Below, in pieces: positions 48,901-59,447 of a DNA stretch of 64,000 nucleotides. The notes beneath the pieces were generated by a model that was not told where the DNA came from, ran no database searches, and saw only the letters and a list, made by a program, of their open reading frames with translations. Numbering within the stretch: position 1 is the stretch's first letter; the number at the start of each line of letters is the position of its first letter. The stretch is from Tigriopus japonicus. Lineage: Eukaryota > Arthropoda > Copepoda > Harpacticoida > Harpacticidae. The DNA is taken from the NCBI GenBank assembly GCA_010645155.1, contig JAAGOF010000042.1:209122-273121 (forward strand), written 5' to 3'. A program made the position numbers and the translations under genes.

Positions 48901-50408
48901 TTTCATCTCTTTACTTCGATTAAACTAGTTTACGGTGCTTACTTGAAAGGGCTTCTGTCATGTTCTGTCTTTCTTCCATTCTTGCTCTCACAGACCTATG
49001 TTCCTATCGGGCTCCCACTTCTGCCTCGTCGGCCCGGAGTGGTGCTGCCGCACTGGGTTCTCTCCGTTCACTCTCTCACTTCAACTCACTAAAAAGAGGT
49101 GCGGGAACCGGCCCTTTATTCGCCGGTTCCACCTCTGCCTCTCATCACCAGCATCAATCGCATGCCCTGGTCAAATCCAGGTCGTTTGCTAATTTGTGTG
49201 GTAAGGGAATGTTGTGGGCATGCATGTGGCAACAACCGACAACTTTTGAGCATGTGTCAATTTGTAATGTCGATCTAGTCTTTTGGACACTTTTGTCCAA
49301 ATTGTACTCTAGAATTATACGACTTTCCCGTTATGAACATCGTCCTCATGACCCAACAAACACTGGTGGCTCTATTCTTTCTCTTTTTCCATTCGCCTGC
49401 TTCCCTTCTAAAGGACACGAGCTCTCGAATTTGAGCAATCCACCCTTGGATGACTCTGGGCGCGGTACCTCAGCCACGCCCACTTTAGTGTCGCCCAAGG
49501 AGGGGATTCCTGCTGGTTCAGGTATATTCTTTGCTATACATAGCTGGAATATCATTTCTACACCCACTTTTCCAAGCCTCTCACTCCTTGTTATTCCTTT
49601 AATTGTACGGTGCTCGGCTTGTCACCCCAAGTTCGTTCTTGCATGACATCCATGTGTTAAGGTCTTTCAAGATGACAAGGCTATTTGTTAACAAAATGCT
49701 TTTTGTTCATTTCGCCTTCTGAAGGACCCGGATCATTGCCAGGATATCGTCGACGGGCAGAGTTTGACGATGGCGCTTCCGACATTTCGTCCGCTTCCGG
49801 ATTTTCAGCTTTTGGTTTTCGATCGGGTAAGTCAGTGTTTCGGACAAAAGCTCCAGAGCAATTCTATTGATCCGTTCAATCATGTTTCAGGCACGCGACT
49901 CTATCGGGAACCCACCAGCAAGTCAAATCGAACCATCGTGCTCAACGCTATTGAATACGTCGTGTTCCCTGGAGCTGTCAATCGTGACACTCGGGAACGA
50001 GTGTTGGATGTCATCGACCGATGCGATTGTCCCCATTTCCTTCTGTTGTTCCGCGACCAGAAATGTCAATTCCGAGGGCTCTACGCCTACTTTCCCGACA
50101 CTGAAGAGGTCTACAAGATCTATGGAACCGGGCCGAAGCAGGTGACGAGCAAGATGTTCGACCATTTCTTCAAGTGAGTATTTTTGTCCCTCGGAAGAAA
50201 AAAAGGCTCCAGAGAGAAAACCGACCTCAGCTGCGTTACCTGACTGTGCCGTGCTTTTTTCAGGTATAATTCGGGAGGCAAGAAGTTTACCAAGATCCAC
50301 ACCAAGAGCTTGACCGTTACCATTGACGCCTTCACTATCCATAACAGCCTTTGGTTAGGCAAAAAGGCCAAACTTCCAGATAAACAGAACATGGCCCTTG
50401 TGGTATGA
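27931..50408 (+). CDS. Patronin: Patronin/CAMSAP, microtubule minus-end binding protein (at least 23 coding exons)
   Basis: Patronin/CAMSAP proteins cap and stabilise free microtubule minus ends. Coding exons: 27931-28038, 31404-31500, 32062-32277, 32343-32573, 32649-33021, 33206-33331, 33711-33776, 42232-43002, 43309-43478, 43857-43943, 44097-45644, 45951-46496, 46908-47079, 47251-47454, 47631-47726, 47871-47966, 48402-48488, 48717-48803, 48994-49200, 49414-49521, 49725-49826, 49891-50173, 50264-50408. Phases agree everywhere except inside exon 2, which is one base too long. The total is about 1,974 residues. The CH region (about 37-342) has LIQTNPLKMSAHMAV and the calponin-type ending. FVVQRGKAVPTLSSV leads into a long Ser/Pro linker, a coiled coil starts near residue 665 (KKKMESIMSKQREKVGQEAF), and a Gly/Pro/Tyr/Met-rich stretch is in 44097-45644. 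A Glu/Arg/Lys coiled coil (45951-46496) is followed by RPRPKTIHVD, and the CKK domain ends the protein. The first exon is the least certain. Confidence 0.93.
28039..31403 (+). other. First intron of Patronin (3.4 kb)
   Basis: The intron runs from the donor GAG|GTACGA to the acceptor TTTTCAG. Short open frames show no recognisable domain. Alternative 5' exons are possible; one ATG-plus-donor candidate near 30627-30650 ends in the wrong phase to join exon 2. Confidence 0.5.
31404..31500 (+). other. Patronin exon 2 with an apparent one-base insertion
   Basis: The exon must start and end in phase 0, so its length should be divisible by three, but it is 97 bases. The first part reads AKQRASIKWLLSK, typical of the CAMSAP N-terminus. 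From a run of four A at 31440-31443 the conserved continuation AYSHKTPPELSEPFYKDHD is in the next frame. Read in the first frame, a stop codon follows within about three codons. Removing one A would restore the family sequence. Confidence 0.85.
33986..34206 (+). other. Optional Patronin exon: in-frame cassette or alternative 3'-terminal exon
   Basis: After an acceptor TCTTTAG at 33985 the Patronin frame (phase 1) stays open through a Ser/Cys-rich segment to TGA at 34204-34206. Two overlapping donors lie inside it: GTGAGT at 34060, which would shift the frame, and GTGAGG at 34064, which makes a 78-base class 1-1 exon joining in frame to 42232. If no donor is used, the product ends shortly after the CH region. 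I have not counted it in the main gene model. Confidence 0.5.
35685..36268. mobile_element. Terminal-inverted-repeat element, copy 1 (non-autonomous)
   Basis: The left tip reads CGTGGGGTATCCAGACT and the right tip ends AGTCTGGATATCCCTCG, flanked by TA on both sides (35683-35684 and 36269-36270). Inverted arms extend about 185 bases inward to the pair TTGGGTGACCCCTG and CAGGGGTCAACCAACATAC. The 584-base element has no transposase. Tips and TA duplication suggest the Tc1/mariner superfamily. Confidence 0.85.
36444..37034. mobile_element. Terminal-inverted-repeat element, copy 2, inverted relative to copy 1
   Basis: The same tips (CGAGGGGGTATCCAGACT at the left, CTGGATACCCCGCG at the right) and TA flanks (36442-36443, 37035-37036) enclose 591 bases. 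The unique centre matches copy 1 only as its reverse complement: GACGAGTTTCTCG here against CGAGAAACTCGTC in the complement of copy 1. The arms have diverged moderately, so the insertions are not recent duplicates. Confidence 0.85.
37438..37463. repeat. GCTA tetranucleotide microsatellite
   Basis: About six uninterrupted units of the self-complementary tetramer GCTA lie in the long Patronin intron. Being palindromic, it can form hairpins. Confidence 0.9.
47251..49826 (+). other. Run of eight class 1-1 cassette-type exons in Patronin
   Basis: Exons of 204, 96, 96, 87, 87, 207, 108 and 102 bases all begin after the first codon base and end after the first codon base. The preceding exon (46908-47079) ends in phase 1 and the following CKK exon (49891) begins in phase 1. 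Any subset can be skipped without frame change. They encode an Arg/Ser/Gly-rich basic linker between the RPRPKTIHVD motif and the CKK domain, for example GRSNRPVSRPTSRPPSRG. Confidence 0.85.
49891..50408 (+). other. CKK domain exons of Patronin
   Basis: The last two coding exons (49891-50173, 50264-50408) encode the CKK domain that recognises the microtubule minus-end lattice. Landmarks are TRLYREPTSKSNRTIVLNAI, a CPHFLLLFRDQKCQFRGLY strand region and IYGTGPKQ, ending in KLPDKQNMALVV. The domain appears complete and intact. Confidence 0.95.
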
Positions 50409-51320
50409 AGAGAAAATCTCCCTTCCAATGGACGGCCTGGTCAAACTCATAGGCAAGGAAAAAAGTCTAAATTCATTCTGTTGCAAACTCTAATCCCTTC
50501 GGAGCTTCTGAGACCTGTCCCCTGGATTCGTCCCTCCCTCCCTCTCGCTTTCTTTCTTTGTCTTCTTCTCACAATCCACCCCAAGTGTCGTAAACGTGCC
50601 TCGTCTTTTTGTGATCGCTACTCCTGAAAAAGCTTCCCTTCATGCCCTACAACTCACCTCTGGAGAAAAGAAAGTTGAAATATTAATTAACGCATTTCCC
50701 GGCATGCATTTGAACCGCCAGTGAAAGTACTTCTGAATTTTGATTTGCTAATACAAAATCAGCCTGAGAGCCAACCAACCCATCAATCAATCAATGAATG
50801 AATCCATCCCATCTTGGCGGGTCACTCTTCCTCCCCGCCAAATTCAGCCCTAACCAAATACCGCTGAGATCCCTTAACAAAACTGATACGATGTCAACTG
50901 TCTTCTAATCTGATAACAATGATGATCTTAACCCCTGTTGTGATATCAAAGCTCTTTCTTTGAACTCGATTGACTCAAGTTAGTACTGGGTGGCGTATTG
51001 ATAACATTGCTCGCCCAACATCATCACGTACTATGATTTCGCTGCACAGAGAATTGAGTCGACTTTTGAGACAAACACGCGAAGTTGAGGGGCTCTTCAA
51101 TGTCCATAAAGTGAATCAATATCCCCCTTTCTGTCTCTGGATTCGCATACCATCACTTCTTTCACAAGACTCGCGAGTTTTCAAAGAGAAATAAGAACAC
51201 ACCTTATCTCCTATTTCATCATCAACCTATGCCATGTTTTTGGTTATCCTCATTTAAGTATGAAAACCAAATGTCTCAAATGATAGAACTCTTATAAATA
51301 ACATAACGATTAAACCTGAT

Positions 51321-51326
51321 AATAAA
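51321..51326 (+). terminator. Candidate poly(A) signal of Patronin
   Basis: AATAAA about 0.9 kb after the stop codon is the first canonical signal I see downstream; another lies near 51616. Confidence 0.4.
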
Positions 51327-52243
51327 ATGTATGATTTCATAACCAGAGTATTGATGTCCCTTTCTCACGCACACGTTTTTTTAATATTTGGCTTGAAGGG
51401 AGGGTTTACTCAAATCGCAAATTTTAGCCATGTTCTTGGTTGAACCTGGTTAACCAGAAACTCTGAACGTATCGCGCTAATCGTTAATATGGGAAAGAAT
51501 GCCACACCAATGTTGGTGCACCTGATTTTAATGGATCTAAGAATATAGTTCGGCACGTTTCATTAGAATTGAGACCTTGTTGTACGATGGAATGTACTGA
51601 CGGGAGAAAAAATATCAATAAAAGATTCATGCAGAACTTCGTCTTTACCACACAAGCCATGTGATCCAATTTTTCACATAAGCCCAATCAATCTGCCACG
51701 TTTCCGACCTCAATTCATCAACTTGGACATGTCATCAAGCATGTGAGCCAAAAATCACCTACTCATTTCTTTCTTTAGAGTGATCACACTTAATCTGGAT
51801 TTGCTTCAGAGTTCAGACCTCCCTTCCTTGATTGCATAACAAGAAACAAACGATTTTTTTTTCCTTTTGCTGCACCATCTGAGATTTCGATTTGTTTTAT
51901 GTTTGCAATGAGCCAAAGGGAACCTCTTATAATTAGCCCATTATCGAAAGCAAGTGGTCCTATTTTGTCGGGCCATCAATTTAAGGCATTTCAAAGCAAT
52001 GTTTCAGTGATGATCGGACACTACAAACGATGAAAGATTAAGCTTTCACTTTTGATGCAATTCTCATATGCTAGCAAGTCTTAATAGGAAGCAATAATCG
52101 ATGAAAACAGATTAAATTAAGTCTAGTTTGTCGTATGGTTTTGCCTGAAGGGGCTTTAGTTGGTAATACTGAAGGTAGTTATTCAAAACTAAATTTCGGG
52201 AAGAGTCCCAATCAGTTCAAAATGGATGAGTGTAATCGAACGA

Positions 52244-52468
52244 ATTCAGCTGGGGATGCTGGGGCCAAAATGACCAGGGATGGGTCAGAACTAGGTCCAG
52301 ACATTTCATAGTTTTAATTTGCCACGTGAGGAAAAAAATCTTATTTGAATTGATTGTCAAAATGAAGAAAATGAGTGGGGCTTACGAATTTTGATTAAAT
52401 GATATTAAGTGTGAGTCTCGACTCCGACGCATCCCTAGCCATTTTGGTCCCAGAATCCCCAGCTGAAT
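52244..52468. mobile_element. Short palindromic element (inverted ends of about 40 bp)
   Basis: The left end reads ATTCAGCTGGGGATGCTGGG and the right end is its near-exact reverse complement (CCCAGAATCCCCAGCTGAAT). The similarity continues through CCAAAATG..CAGGGATG on both arms. The 225-base unit has no coding capacity and no clear target duplication, so MITE identity is likely but unproven. Confidence 0.6.
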
Positions 52469-53589
52469 GTCCATTGGTTTATTTTGAGACAACTAATTTG
52501 CCCTTTCTTGACAAATAAGCACGGATTGATTACATAGCCGTGTTCTTTCTCGAGGCTTCTCTCCACTTTTAAAATGCGTCATCGGCTTATAGCTCTGTAT
52601 TTAAGAGTTGTCACAGTCCGTCAAAAACAAGACCTTCGTACATGAAATACTCTTCCAGATTTAAACTGCTCTGAACTAAAGGTACGAGGAAGTCTTTATT
52701 AAGGACACGGCGACATTTCCGGCCAAATCTTCAAGGGCAATAATTCGTTTCAAGAAACAACTTACGTCATGCATCTTCCAACTTTACAAAACATTTTTTA
52801 CCGCAACAGTTTAGGCCAGTCAAAAGCGCAAAAAGTAAATAGGACCGAGGTCACAAGTCACAGCAATCAAAACAGCTCGGCTTTTCAATGGGCCAGGTTT
52901 CTGACACTTGAGTGCATCGTCAAATTTGTTTTCCTTTAAATTTGGTGAATCTCAAGAAGAAAACTGCGGCTTTCTAGGCCTCTTTAGAACCGTCAGTCAC
53001 AATTGACACGAATGCTTTCAATTGCTGAACTGACTGTCAGTATTGTTAGGTCCTTTGAGATTAATTGTAACAAACTGCTAACAACCTGAAACTCGAATGG
53101 ATATTGAACGGATGTTTGGATATCCAAGGCCTCTTCTAAGAGGTATTGAAACACTTGTGGAAAAGGTTTGTGAACCCATGCGAAGTGGATTAACCGATTA
53201 ATCCATAAAAAAACCGGATGGGTTGTTTGGCGCAACTATTTTTTTCAATTAAGATTCTTTATGTGCAAACACAGAGGAATTGAATATTTTGATAAAGGCC
53301 TGTATAATATGAAATTCTTGTAAGATTAAAATCTAAAATTGCGCATTACACAATTTTTACTCACTTTCAATTGTTGAAAGGAATGTGCCGCCACATAAGG
53401 GTAAATTGTGGAAATAATAAGTGGTAAGAGCTATTGATAGACCGAAAGCGTGCCAACCAAAATTTCAGTTTCGATAGGTAGCAAGCAGACACACAGTGTA
53501 AAGAATGGAATCTGAGCAAAATTTAATCTTCTTGTAAGAAAACCTCTAAAAAAGAATTATTTCCAAACTTACAAAATTTTATTAGATTA

Positions 53590-53820
53590 TCTCTTCTTTT
53601 AAGAAATTCAATTCTCTCTTCTTTTGCTATATTTGATTATCCCTTCTTTTGCAAAAAAATTTACCCTTTCTTTTGCAAAAAAAATTTACCCCTTCTTTTG
53701 AGAAATTCATTTCTCTCTTCTTTTGCTAAATTTGATTATCCCTTCTTTTGCAAAAAAAATTGCCCCTTCTTTTAAGAAATTCAATTCTCTCTTCTTTTGC
53801 GAAATTTGATTATCCTTTGT
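53590..53820. repeat. Minisatellite of about 25-bp units
   Basis: About nine diverged tandem units based on CCCTTCTTTTGCAAAA alternate with a variant containing GAAATTCAATTCTCT. The GAAATTCA variant starts at 53603, 53702 and 53776, i.e. about four and three units apart. Confidence 0.8.
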
Positions 53821-54353
53821 AAAATGGCATAGATGGCAAAAATGGATGCTCCTTTAGGAATGGCAGAAGACTTTTCTCAAGGCACTCTTCCTGGTACACT
53901 TGCAGACTCGTGTCAATTACATTTCGAAATAATAAGTTTAAACATTTACAATTACTTAATTGTGATCTCAATTACAATAACATCACAGGTCTGTACAGTT
54001 GTTGATTGATGGCCAAACTGCTCGGATTGAACCCCGGCTTTCAAATCCCTCTGTCCAAAATGACGATGAACAGCATAGCTTTTTTAGATTTCATACTTGA
54101 ATTTATGTTTCACTTCGGGGCCGTGGCACGTTTTTCATCTCGACCTTCCTTAAGCAATTTTCCATGATAACCATGCATTTTGTAAAAGTGTACCGCAATC
54201 TCGAGGAGTGCTCGGGGTTTCGGCATTATCCTTGCAAGTGCGACAGCACCTGAGCAAAAATAAATGTGTCTCGCATTTCTTGGGCGTCTTCTAGACTCCC
54301 GAGATATTTCTTGAACTTCCAAAAGATATAAATTCATTCTCATTACTTATTAA

Positions 54354-54887
54354 TAGGGCCCGGAAAAATATTTGCAAAAAAGTGACAAAATATCCAATAT
54401 ATATTTTCTTCAAAAGGCCAAAATATTTGGAAAAAAGTCGGATATTGAAGAAATTTTTTTTTTTTGATAAGGCCATTATTTAGTATTTTTGTCTTTGTGG
54501 GCCCATTTTTCAAATTTGTTTCTGGTGAATTTGATATATTTTGCCGTTTTTGGAGGCCTACTTGAATGTAATTGATTCAAAAATACAATTTTCAGTTTTC
54601 CTCAATAAATGGCGGAATTTTTTTTCGTGTATGACAGTAGTTTTGGTTGTGAATGTCAAATTTCAGGACAAATGCGGTTTTGTAGAGATTTTGTATTTTG
54701 GGTTCATTTTGGAAAGGCTCTATTGAGTATTTCCTCAATTTTGCTTGAAATATTTTTTTTTTGACTCAAATATTCGAGAAAATATTTATTTTTCTCTTGA
54801 AAAAGCCAAAATATTTGAAAAATCGAGGAAAAACGGAGAAATATCGTTAAAATATTTTATATTCAAAAAAATTATTTCCGGGCCCTA
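54354..54887. mobile_element. Non-autonomous hAT-like element, 534 bp
   Basis: The left tip is TAGGGCCCGGAAA at 54354 and the right tip ends TTTCCGGGCCCTA at 54887. They are flanked by CTTATTAA (54346-54353) and CTTATCAA (54888-54895), an 8-bp target duplication with one difference, as for hAT elements. The interior is AT-rich with many AAATATTTG repeats and no transposase. Confidence 0.8.
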
Positions 54888-54895
54888 CTTATCAA

Positions 54896-55363
54896 ATACC
54901 CTTAGTAAAAATCTTGACTGGTCCGTTTGAATTGGCCACCCTAAAAAGCCGAAGTTGTCAATCGCTTTTGGGTCAGGGTCCACCAAATTTGACTTTGCGT
55001 TGTCAGGGGCCTTTCCAACAGATGCTGATAGGTTCTTGGACCCACAAATCAACGATCACAGAGTTCTGGGCCCACGAGTTCAATGCTTTGGATGCTCTTG
55101 GCCCCCACTATTTTTGGACTTTTTCCTACAGCTCCAGGGTCCACCTAAAATCACCCTTGGGCCCACCCGCGGCCCACTGATTGCCGACCCCGTCATAGAG
55201 AGAGAGTACTTCAACATTCGATTAGCCAGGAATGCTTGTTCAAAAGTCAGATTGTCACCAATGGAGTCAAAAACATTTAGCATACAATGTAGATGGATGA
55301 TTCAAAACGTGGTTGGAGAGCAGATTCATTTCTTCATGACAGATCAAACAAGTTGACGTAAAA
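54896..55363. other. Possible hAT-like remnant
   Basis: The segment is richer in GGGCCC/GGTCC words than its surroundings. Near 55187 the complement reads GGGGTCGGCAATCAG, which resembles a hAT-type terminus. I could not find a matching opposite end. Confidence 0.25.
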
Positions 55364-55600
55364 GGGAAGATGGTTTAGCGCAGTTAGCTAACGTGCGACC
55401 GAGCTGTGCTCGGGTTCATGGGTTCGATCGTCTCCCCCCCTTCCCCCTCCCACCCTCTGTATAGTGGATATTTCGCCTCGAATGGCGCCTCCCAACTCCA
55501 GAATGGGCCCCAAGACTATCGTGTATATAAATCACATATAACCTGTTTATATCCAATGAGATTATTGATATTGTCTCGCAATAAACATTAAAAAAAAAGA
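55364..55600 (+). mobile_element. tRNA-derived SINE
   Basis: A tRNA-like head contains an A box (TAGCGCAGTTAGCTAACG, 55376-55393) and a B box (GGTTCGATCG, 55421-55430), the two internal RNA polymerase III promoter elements. The start GGGAAGA can pair with TCTCCCC after the B box at six of seven positions, but the anticodon arm (CCGAG..CTCGG, loop of five) is abnormal, so this is not a working tRNA. A C-rich junction, an unrelated body and an A-run at about 55590-55598 complete the structure. Target duplications were not found. Confidence 0.7.
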
Positions 55601-56822
55601 ATGATATCAACTAAAATCAAAACAAATTTGTACGAACTTTCCATTCTGTACATGTTCAATATTTGATTTGTTTATGAGCTTTCAAAATAGTTCTGGTCCT
55701 AAATTCCAGGACTTTTGCCAGTGGAAAGATGTCAGATTTCTCACACAGCAAGTTGAAGAAATGTTTGTCCTAAATGGAAAGGGTGAAACAGCCTAAAAAC
55801 AACAAAACGGGTGACCTGAGGCCCATAAAAATTCTTTTGGTCAATCGTCAAAAGTGAGACATATTGGAATTCTAAACTCCCTTTTCAACCCGAAATTCCG
55901 TCCTTCTCCTCTTGAGGGATAAACAGATGCAAGGTACAATGCCGACTGTCCTAGCGATCTCATTAGGTTCTCATTCATGCCTAAGGGCGCCAACAAGTGT
56001 AAAAAACAAATTCCGTTTCATAAAATTTCGTGATTTTAAAACTAAATTTGAACAAGCAAAAGAACGGCAATTGCAAGATTTATCACAATCTTAAGGGTCT
56101 ATACTTGGTCCGCCAACCCTGTAAAGGATGCCTAGTCTCCACTTTCACACTAGTACGTGTGGACACGGGAAAGGCAGTCTTTAATAACATACCACTAGCA
56201 CTAGTAACCTGTTCTCTCATGTGGTATGAGTTGTTGGACTGGACAAGGCTGAACCCCATTTCGGTCGATCACTAGTATGTATACTTTGATGAGTTTATTT
56301 TTTGTCCTTGTGTAACCTTTGCTGTTCTTTTCTCGTTTGATGCGGCTACGTGCTTCAGAATATATCAGTTGATTCCTGAAACATCAGTGCAAGTTAGTTA
56401 TTTTCAGAATGGCATGGATTACGTTCTTTCTGGAGAACAGGTTGCATATCGAGGTATCTCTTCCCAATGAGAGTTTGGAGTATTGTACTATATATGCTCT
56501 CGCTCCAATCAACGTGAAACCAATGATCAGCACGACCGACCCGCCGAACCGGAGTCCAATCGTTATTGGGCTTTTTACCTTTAGGCCTAGCCAAGAAACT
56601 GGATTCACAGCCACTTATGAATTCGATCCCATTGAAACAACACTTCAACTTGAAGCCTGGACGTTTTCGAACGTTGTTATCGATTCCCAATTGTGTTCCC
56701 CTTTCATTGACTTCAACTGATTTGGGTTTGCCAAACAAATACCAGTCAACGTTTTTCAATCCATTCGCCTATCACATTTTTCCCTAGTGTGTATCATCAA
56801 GGAGACAGAGTGCAAGGCAAAT
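55601..56822. other. Upstream region of the small secreted-protein gene
   Basis: Overlapping open frames of about 100-120 codons exist on both strands between 56384 and 56787, but none has a recognisable motif, splice context or supporting neighbour. The last 200 bases presumably contain the promoter of the gene starting at 56823. Confidence 0.4.
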
Positions 56823-59335
56823 ATGAAGAGCAAATTGCAATTTACAGCCTGCATCGTCATCTTCCTTGTCGGTAAGTACAAAATTGAGGATTTACCGTGT
56901 GATTCACTTGCAACAGTACAACACTGTACTTGATGTCATTCCGAAAACCTACATGATTTGACTCATAAACAAGGGGGTCAAAAGATGTGGCAAAGAGCCA
57001 ACAAATCTTTAACAAGTCACTTTTCTGTACCTTCAAACCCGGTTAAAAAACAGAAGAAAAAAAAAACAAATGAGATCCCAGGCATTAGGGTGTTTTCTAA
57101 TTAATTGGGAACGCCCCTCGAATTGGACTGACATACCTCTTTGACAATTCAAGACCATCAATTGGTCCACAAACTCCTACTAAGCAAAGGGCCTTTCAAT
57201 ATTTGTAACATGAGTAAGATGAGATTAGTTCAAATGGTCTATTTCTTTGAAATGTCCGGTATGAGCAAAACATGCGCGAAGATTAAGCGGCACAATTTAC
57301 AGTCGTGAAAACAAACCAATCCTGGGAATGTTGGGGAAAAAGTTGAGGGTGGAGAGGGGCCATTCATTAATTATTGATATTGAGAGTCAAACAAGCTAAA
57401 TGGGTCATTCCCCTTATTAAATTTCTGATGGTTCTGATTGTTCTTCATTGTAACCTGATTTCTGGGTCCCTCAATCCTCACGATTGTTGCTGATTCGAAA
57501 GACGAAAAGAGACTGAAATCTATTCTACAACTCGCTTACTTACGTAAATGATACTCAAATTGCAGGTCATTCGGAATCTTACAATTGGGTGGATGCACCC
57601 AAAGGTGTTGTGCCACTTGGAACTTACGAATTTGAGTTGTACCACGAGGTCCACCATTTCTGTGAAGCCAGGGATGATGAGGTAAACCAAACTGGGAAGC
57701 CCTTTACAACGCGTAGGAACAGTTTGGTAATGCTGGACAAAAAGGACTTTGAAATCACTTGCTTTCAGTTTTGGTTAAAAGTCACATAGATATCTTATTT
57801 GCCTAAGAATTCTTTTTTATGCGAAACAAGAAGGGCTAATCGAAATTTGTAAAAAAATCCTTAAAAATATGTTACATAATTTCTTCAGACATGGAAAAAA
57901 GTTCGAATTTTCTCTCAAATGTCATTCAATGCTTTCGCTTTCGGGAGGTAGAACCTGAGCCAAAACTGAAATTTCAGCGAGAAGTTCTGCCGAATGCGCA
58001 TTCGCTCTATATTTACAATATATTCATACGTCATTTGCTTTCTTTCGTTTGTTAGGGACAACTTCACACCGGGACATTCACCAATAAAGAGAAAATATGC
58101 GTGTATGTCAACGTGAAAGAGAAGAGAGTGGAGAGCTCCGATAAGTTTCAGGTAATTCCAAATCACTGAACTCTTTGTAAAACTCTGACTTTTTGTGTTT
58201 CTACAGTTCCTGTTTTTTCATCATTGTATCTTGCTTGATCACGATAACATAATTGAAACGCCACGGGTGACATGTTACGTGTACAATCTCATGTATACAG
58301 TAAACACACTAAATATGAAATCAATTTGAAATGCTGTATACATATTATTCAATGAATTGGATGCTATGAAGGCTTGCTTGAGTGGGTAAAATCCTTGTCT
58401 TAGCAAGCTACAGATATCATTAATGTCATTTTTGGCAAAGCTCTTTCAAATGCATCCAAATTAATTGTTCATGTTTTTCTCAGGTTTCTTTTCTATAATT
58501 CGGCTCCTTTACATTTTCATCTCCTTAACTCTTATACATTCTTTGTGATGCTTGAGTGGAAAATTTAGAGAACTTTAGTATCTAAGTAAATTTAGAGAAG
58601 TAAAATAGAAAACTTGTCAAAAATTTGATTAGTCCAAAAAGACCAAATTTTTGAAAAGTCTAAAGCGGTAAAACGGGTAAAACCGTTTCTCTAAGTTGCC
58701 CAGCCTTGAGTTACTTAAATTTCAAGAAAGGCGCTGTTTTTGAAAACGATCAAAAGCCAAATTTGCCATGAAACTAATCAAATTTAAAGGGAAAAATGAG
58801 AAAAAGTGGAAAAACATCGTTCTAAGTCTTTAAATAGCTTAAACATGCTTAGAAATGGGAAAAAGATGAGAATTTTTAGTATTAGTTGAAGTACATCTAT
58901 CGGCTCACATGTTGTGAGCCCTAACTTCAACTGGAACAGACAACTCTTTTGCCTTCCTTACATTTGGTTTACTTATGTTCGTTGCTTCTCCTCATTCATT
59001 TCTAGTATACTCGTCCTCAAATAATGTCACCTATCACAACACAACCTGAAATTTTGTTTATCCATGCTCATGTGTTCTAGGTGCTCACATTGGCTCCCAA
59101 CGAGAAAGCCGTGTGGAAGCACACCGAAACCGAAATCCCCGCCAATGCCGTCCCTTGTGATGATAAAGAGTCGGAGGAATGTTACTTGGGAATGGCGTTC
59201 TACAGTGATGGATTGTGCCAACAAGCCCCCGGAAAGGTGTTCTTGAAGATGCATCGCATCTTTATGCATATTGGACCGAAATTGGCCATTTGTCCGTTTT
59301 TCAATTATCTCACCATTGAAGACATGTCAAAATAA
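56823..59335 (+). CDS. Small secreted protein, unrecognised (4 exons)
   Basis: Exons 56823-56871, 57566-57681, 58056-58151 and 59081-59335 join in phase at GT-AG junctions to give 171 residues. The N-terminus MKSKLQFTACIVIFLVG is a clear signal peptide, with cleavage likely near HSES, so the product should be secreted. The mature part has six cysteines (in HFCEA, KICVY, VPCDD, EECYL, GLCQQ and LAICPF), an even number compatible with disulfides. Beta-rich segments such as GTYEFELYHEVHHFC and GQLHTGTFTNKEKICVYVNV suggest a compact beta fold. A poly(A) signal follows. I do not recognise the family; the even cysteine count and exon structure make it a real gene rather than a chance frame. Confidence 0.8.
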
Positions 59336-59441
59336 ATAAGTCGGTTGTGAACGAACAACATATCCAAACAAAATTCCTGGCAATGTGTATTTTGATACGT
59401 GGATTTGTATTGTGTATTGTAGCTATGGACCCGTTGATGGA

Positions 59442-59447
59442 AATAAA
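59442..59447 (+). terminator. Poly(A) signal of the secreted-protein gene
   Basis: AATAAA lies 107 bases after the stop codon at 59335, a normal distance for a short 3' untranslated region. Confidence 0.65.

Larger units (their letters stand above)
51327..54353. other. Intergenic, AT-rich, repeat-bearing
   Basis: No gene is recognised on either strand. Apart from the palindromic element and minisatellite listed separately, the sequence looks like non-coding spacer. Confidence 0.5.

Noticed and set aside
55364..55435. Functional tRNA gene
   Set aside because: The anticodon stem-loop has the wrong loop size and the T arm is degenerate; the following body and A tail fit a SINE.
56394..56759. 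Overlapping 103- and 121-codon frames on opposite strands
   Set aside because: Neither shows a domain, signal peptide or splice continuity, and mutual antisense openness suggests chance.
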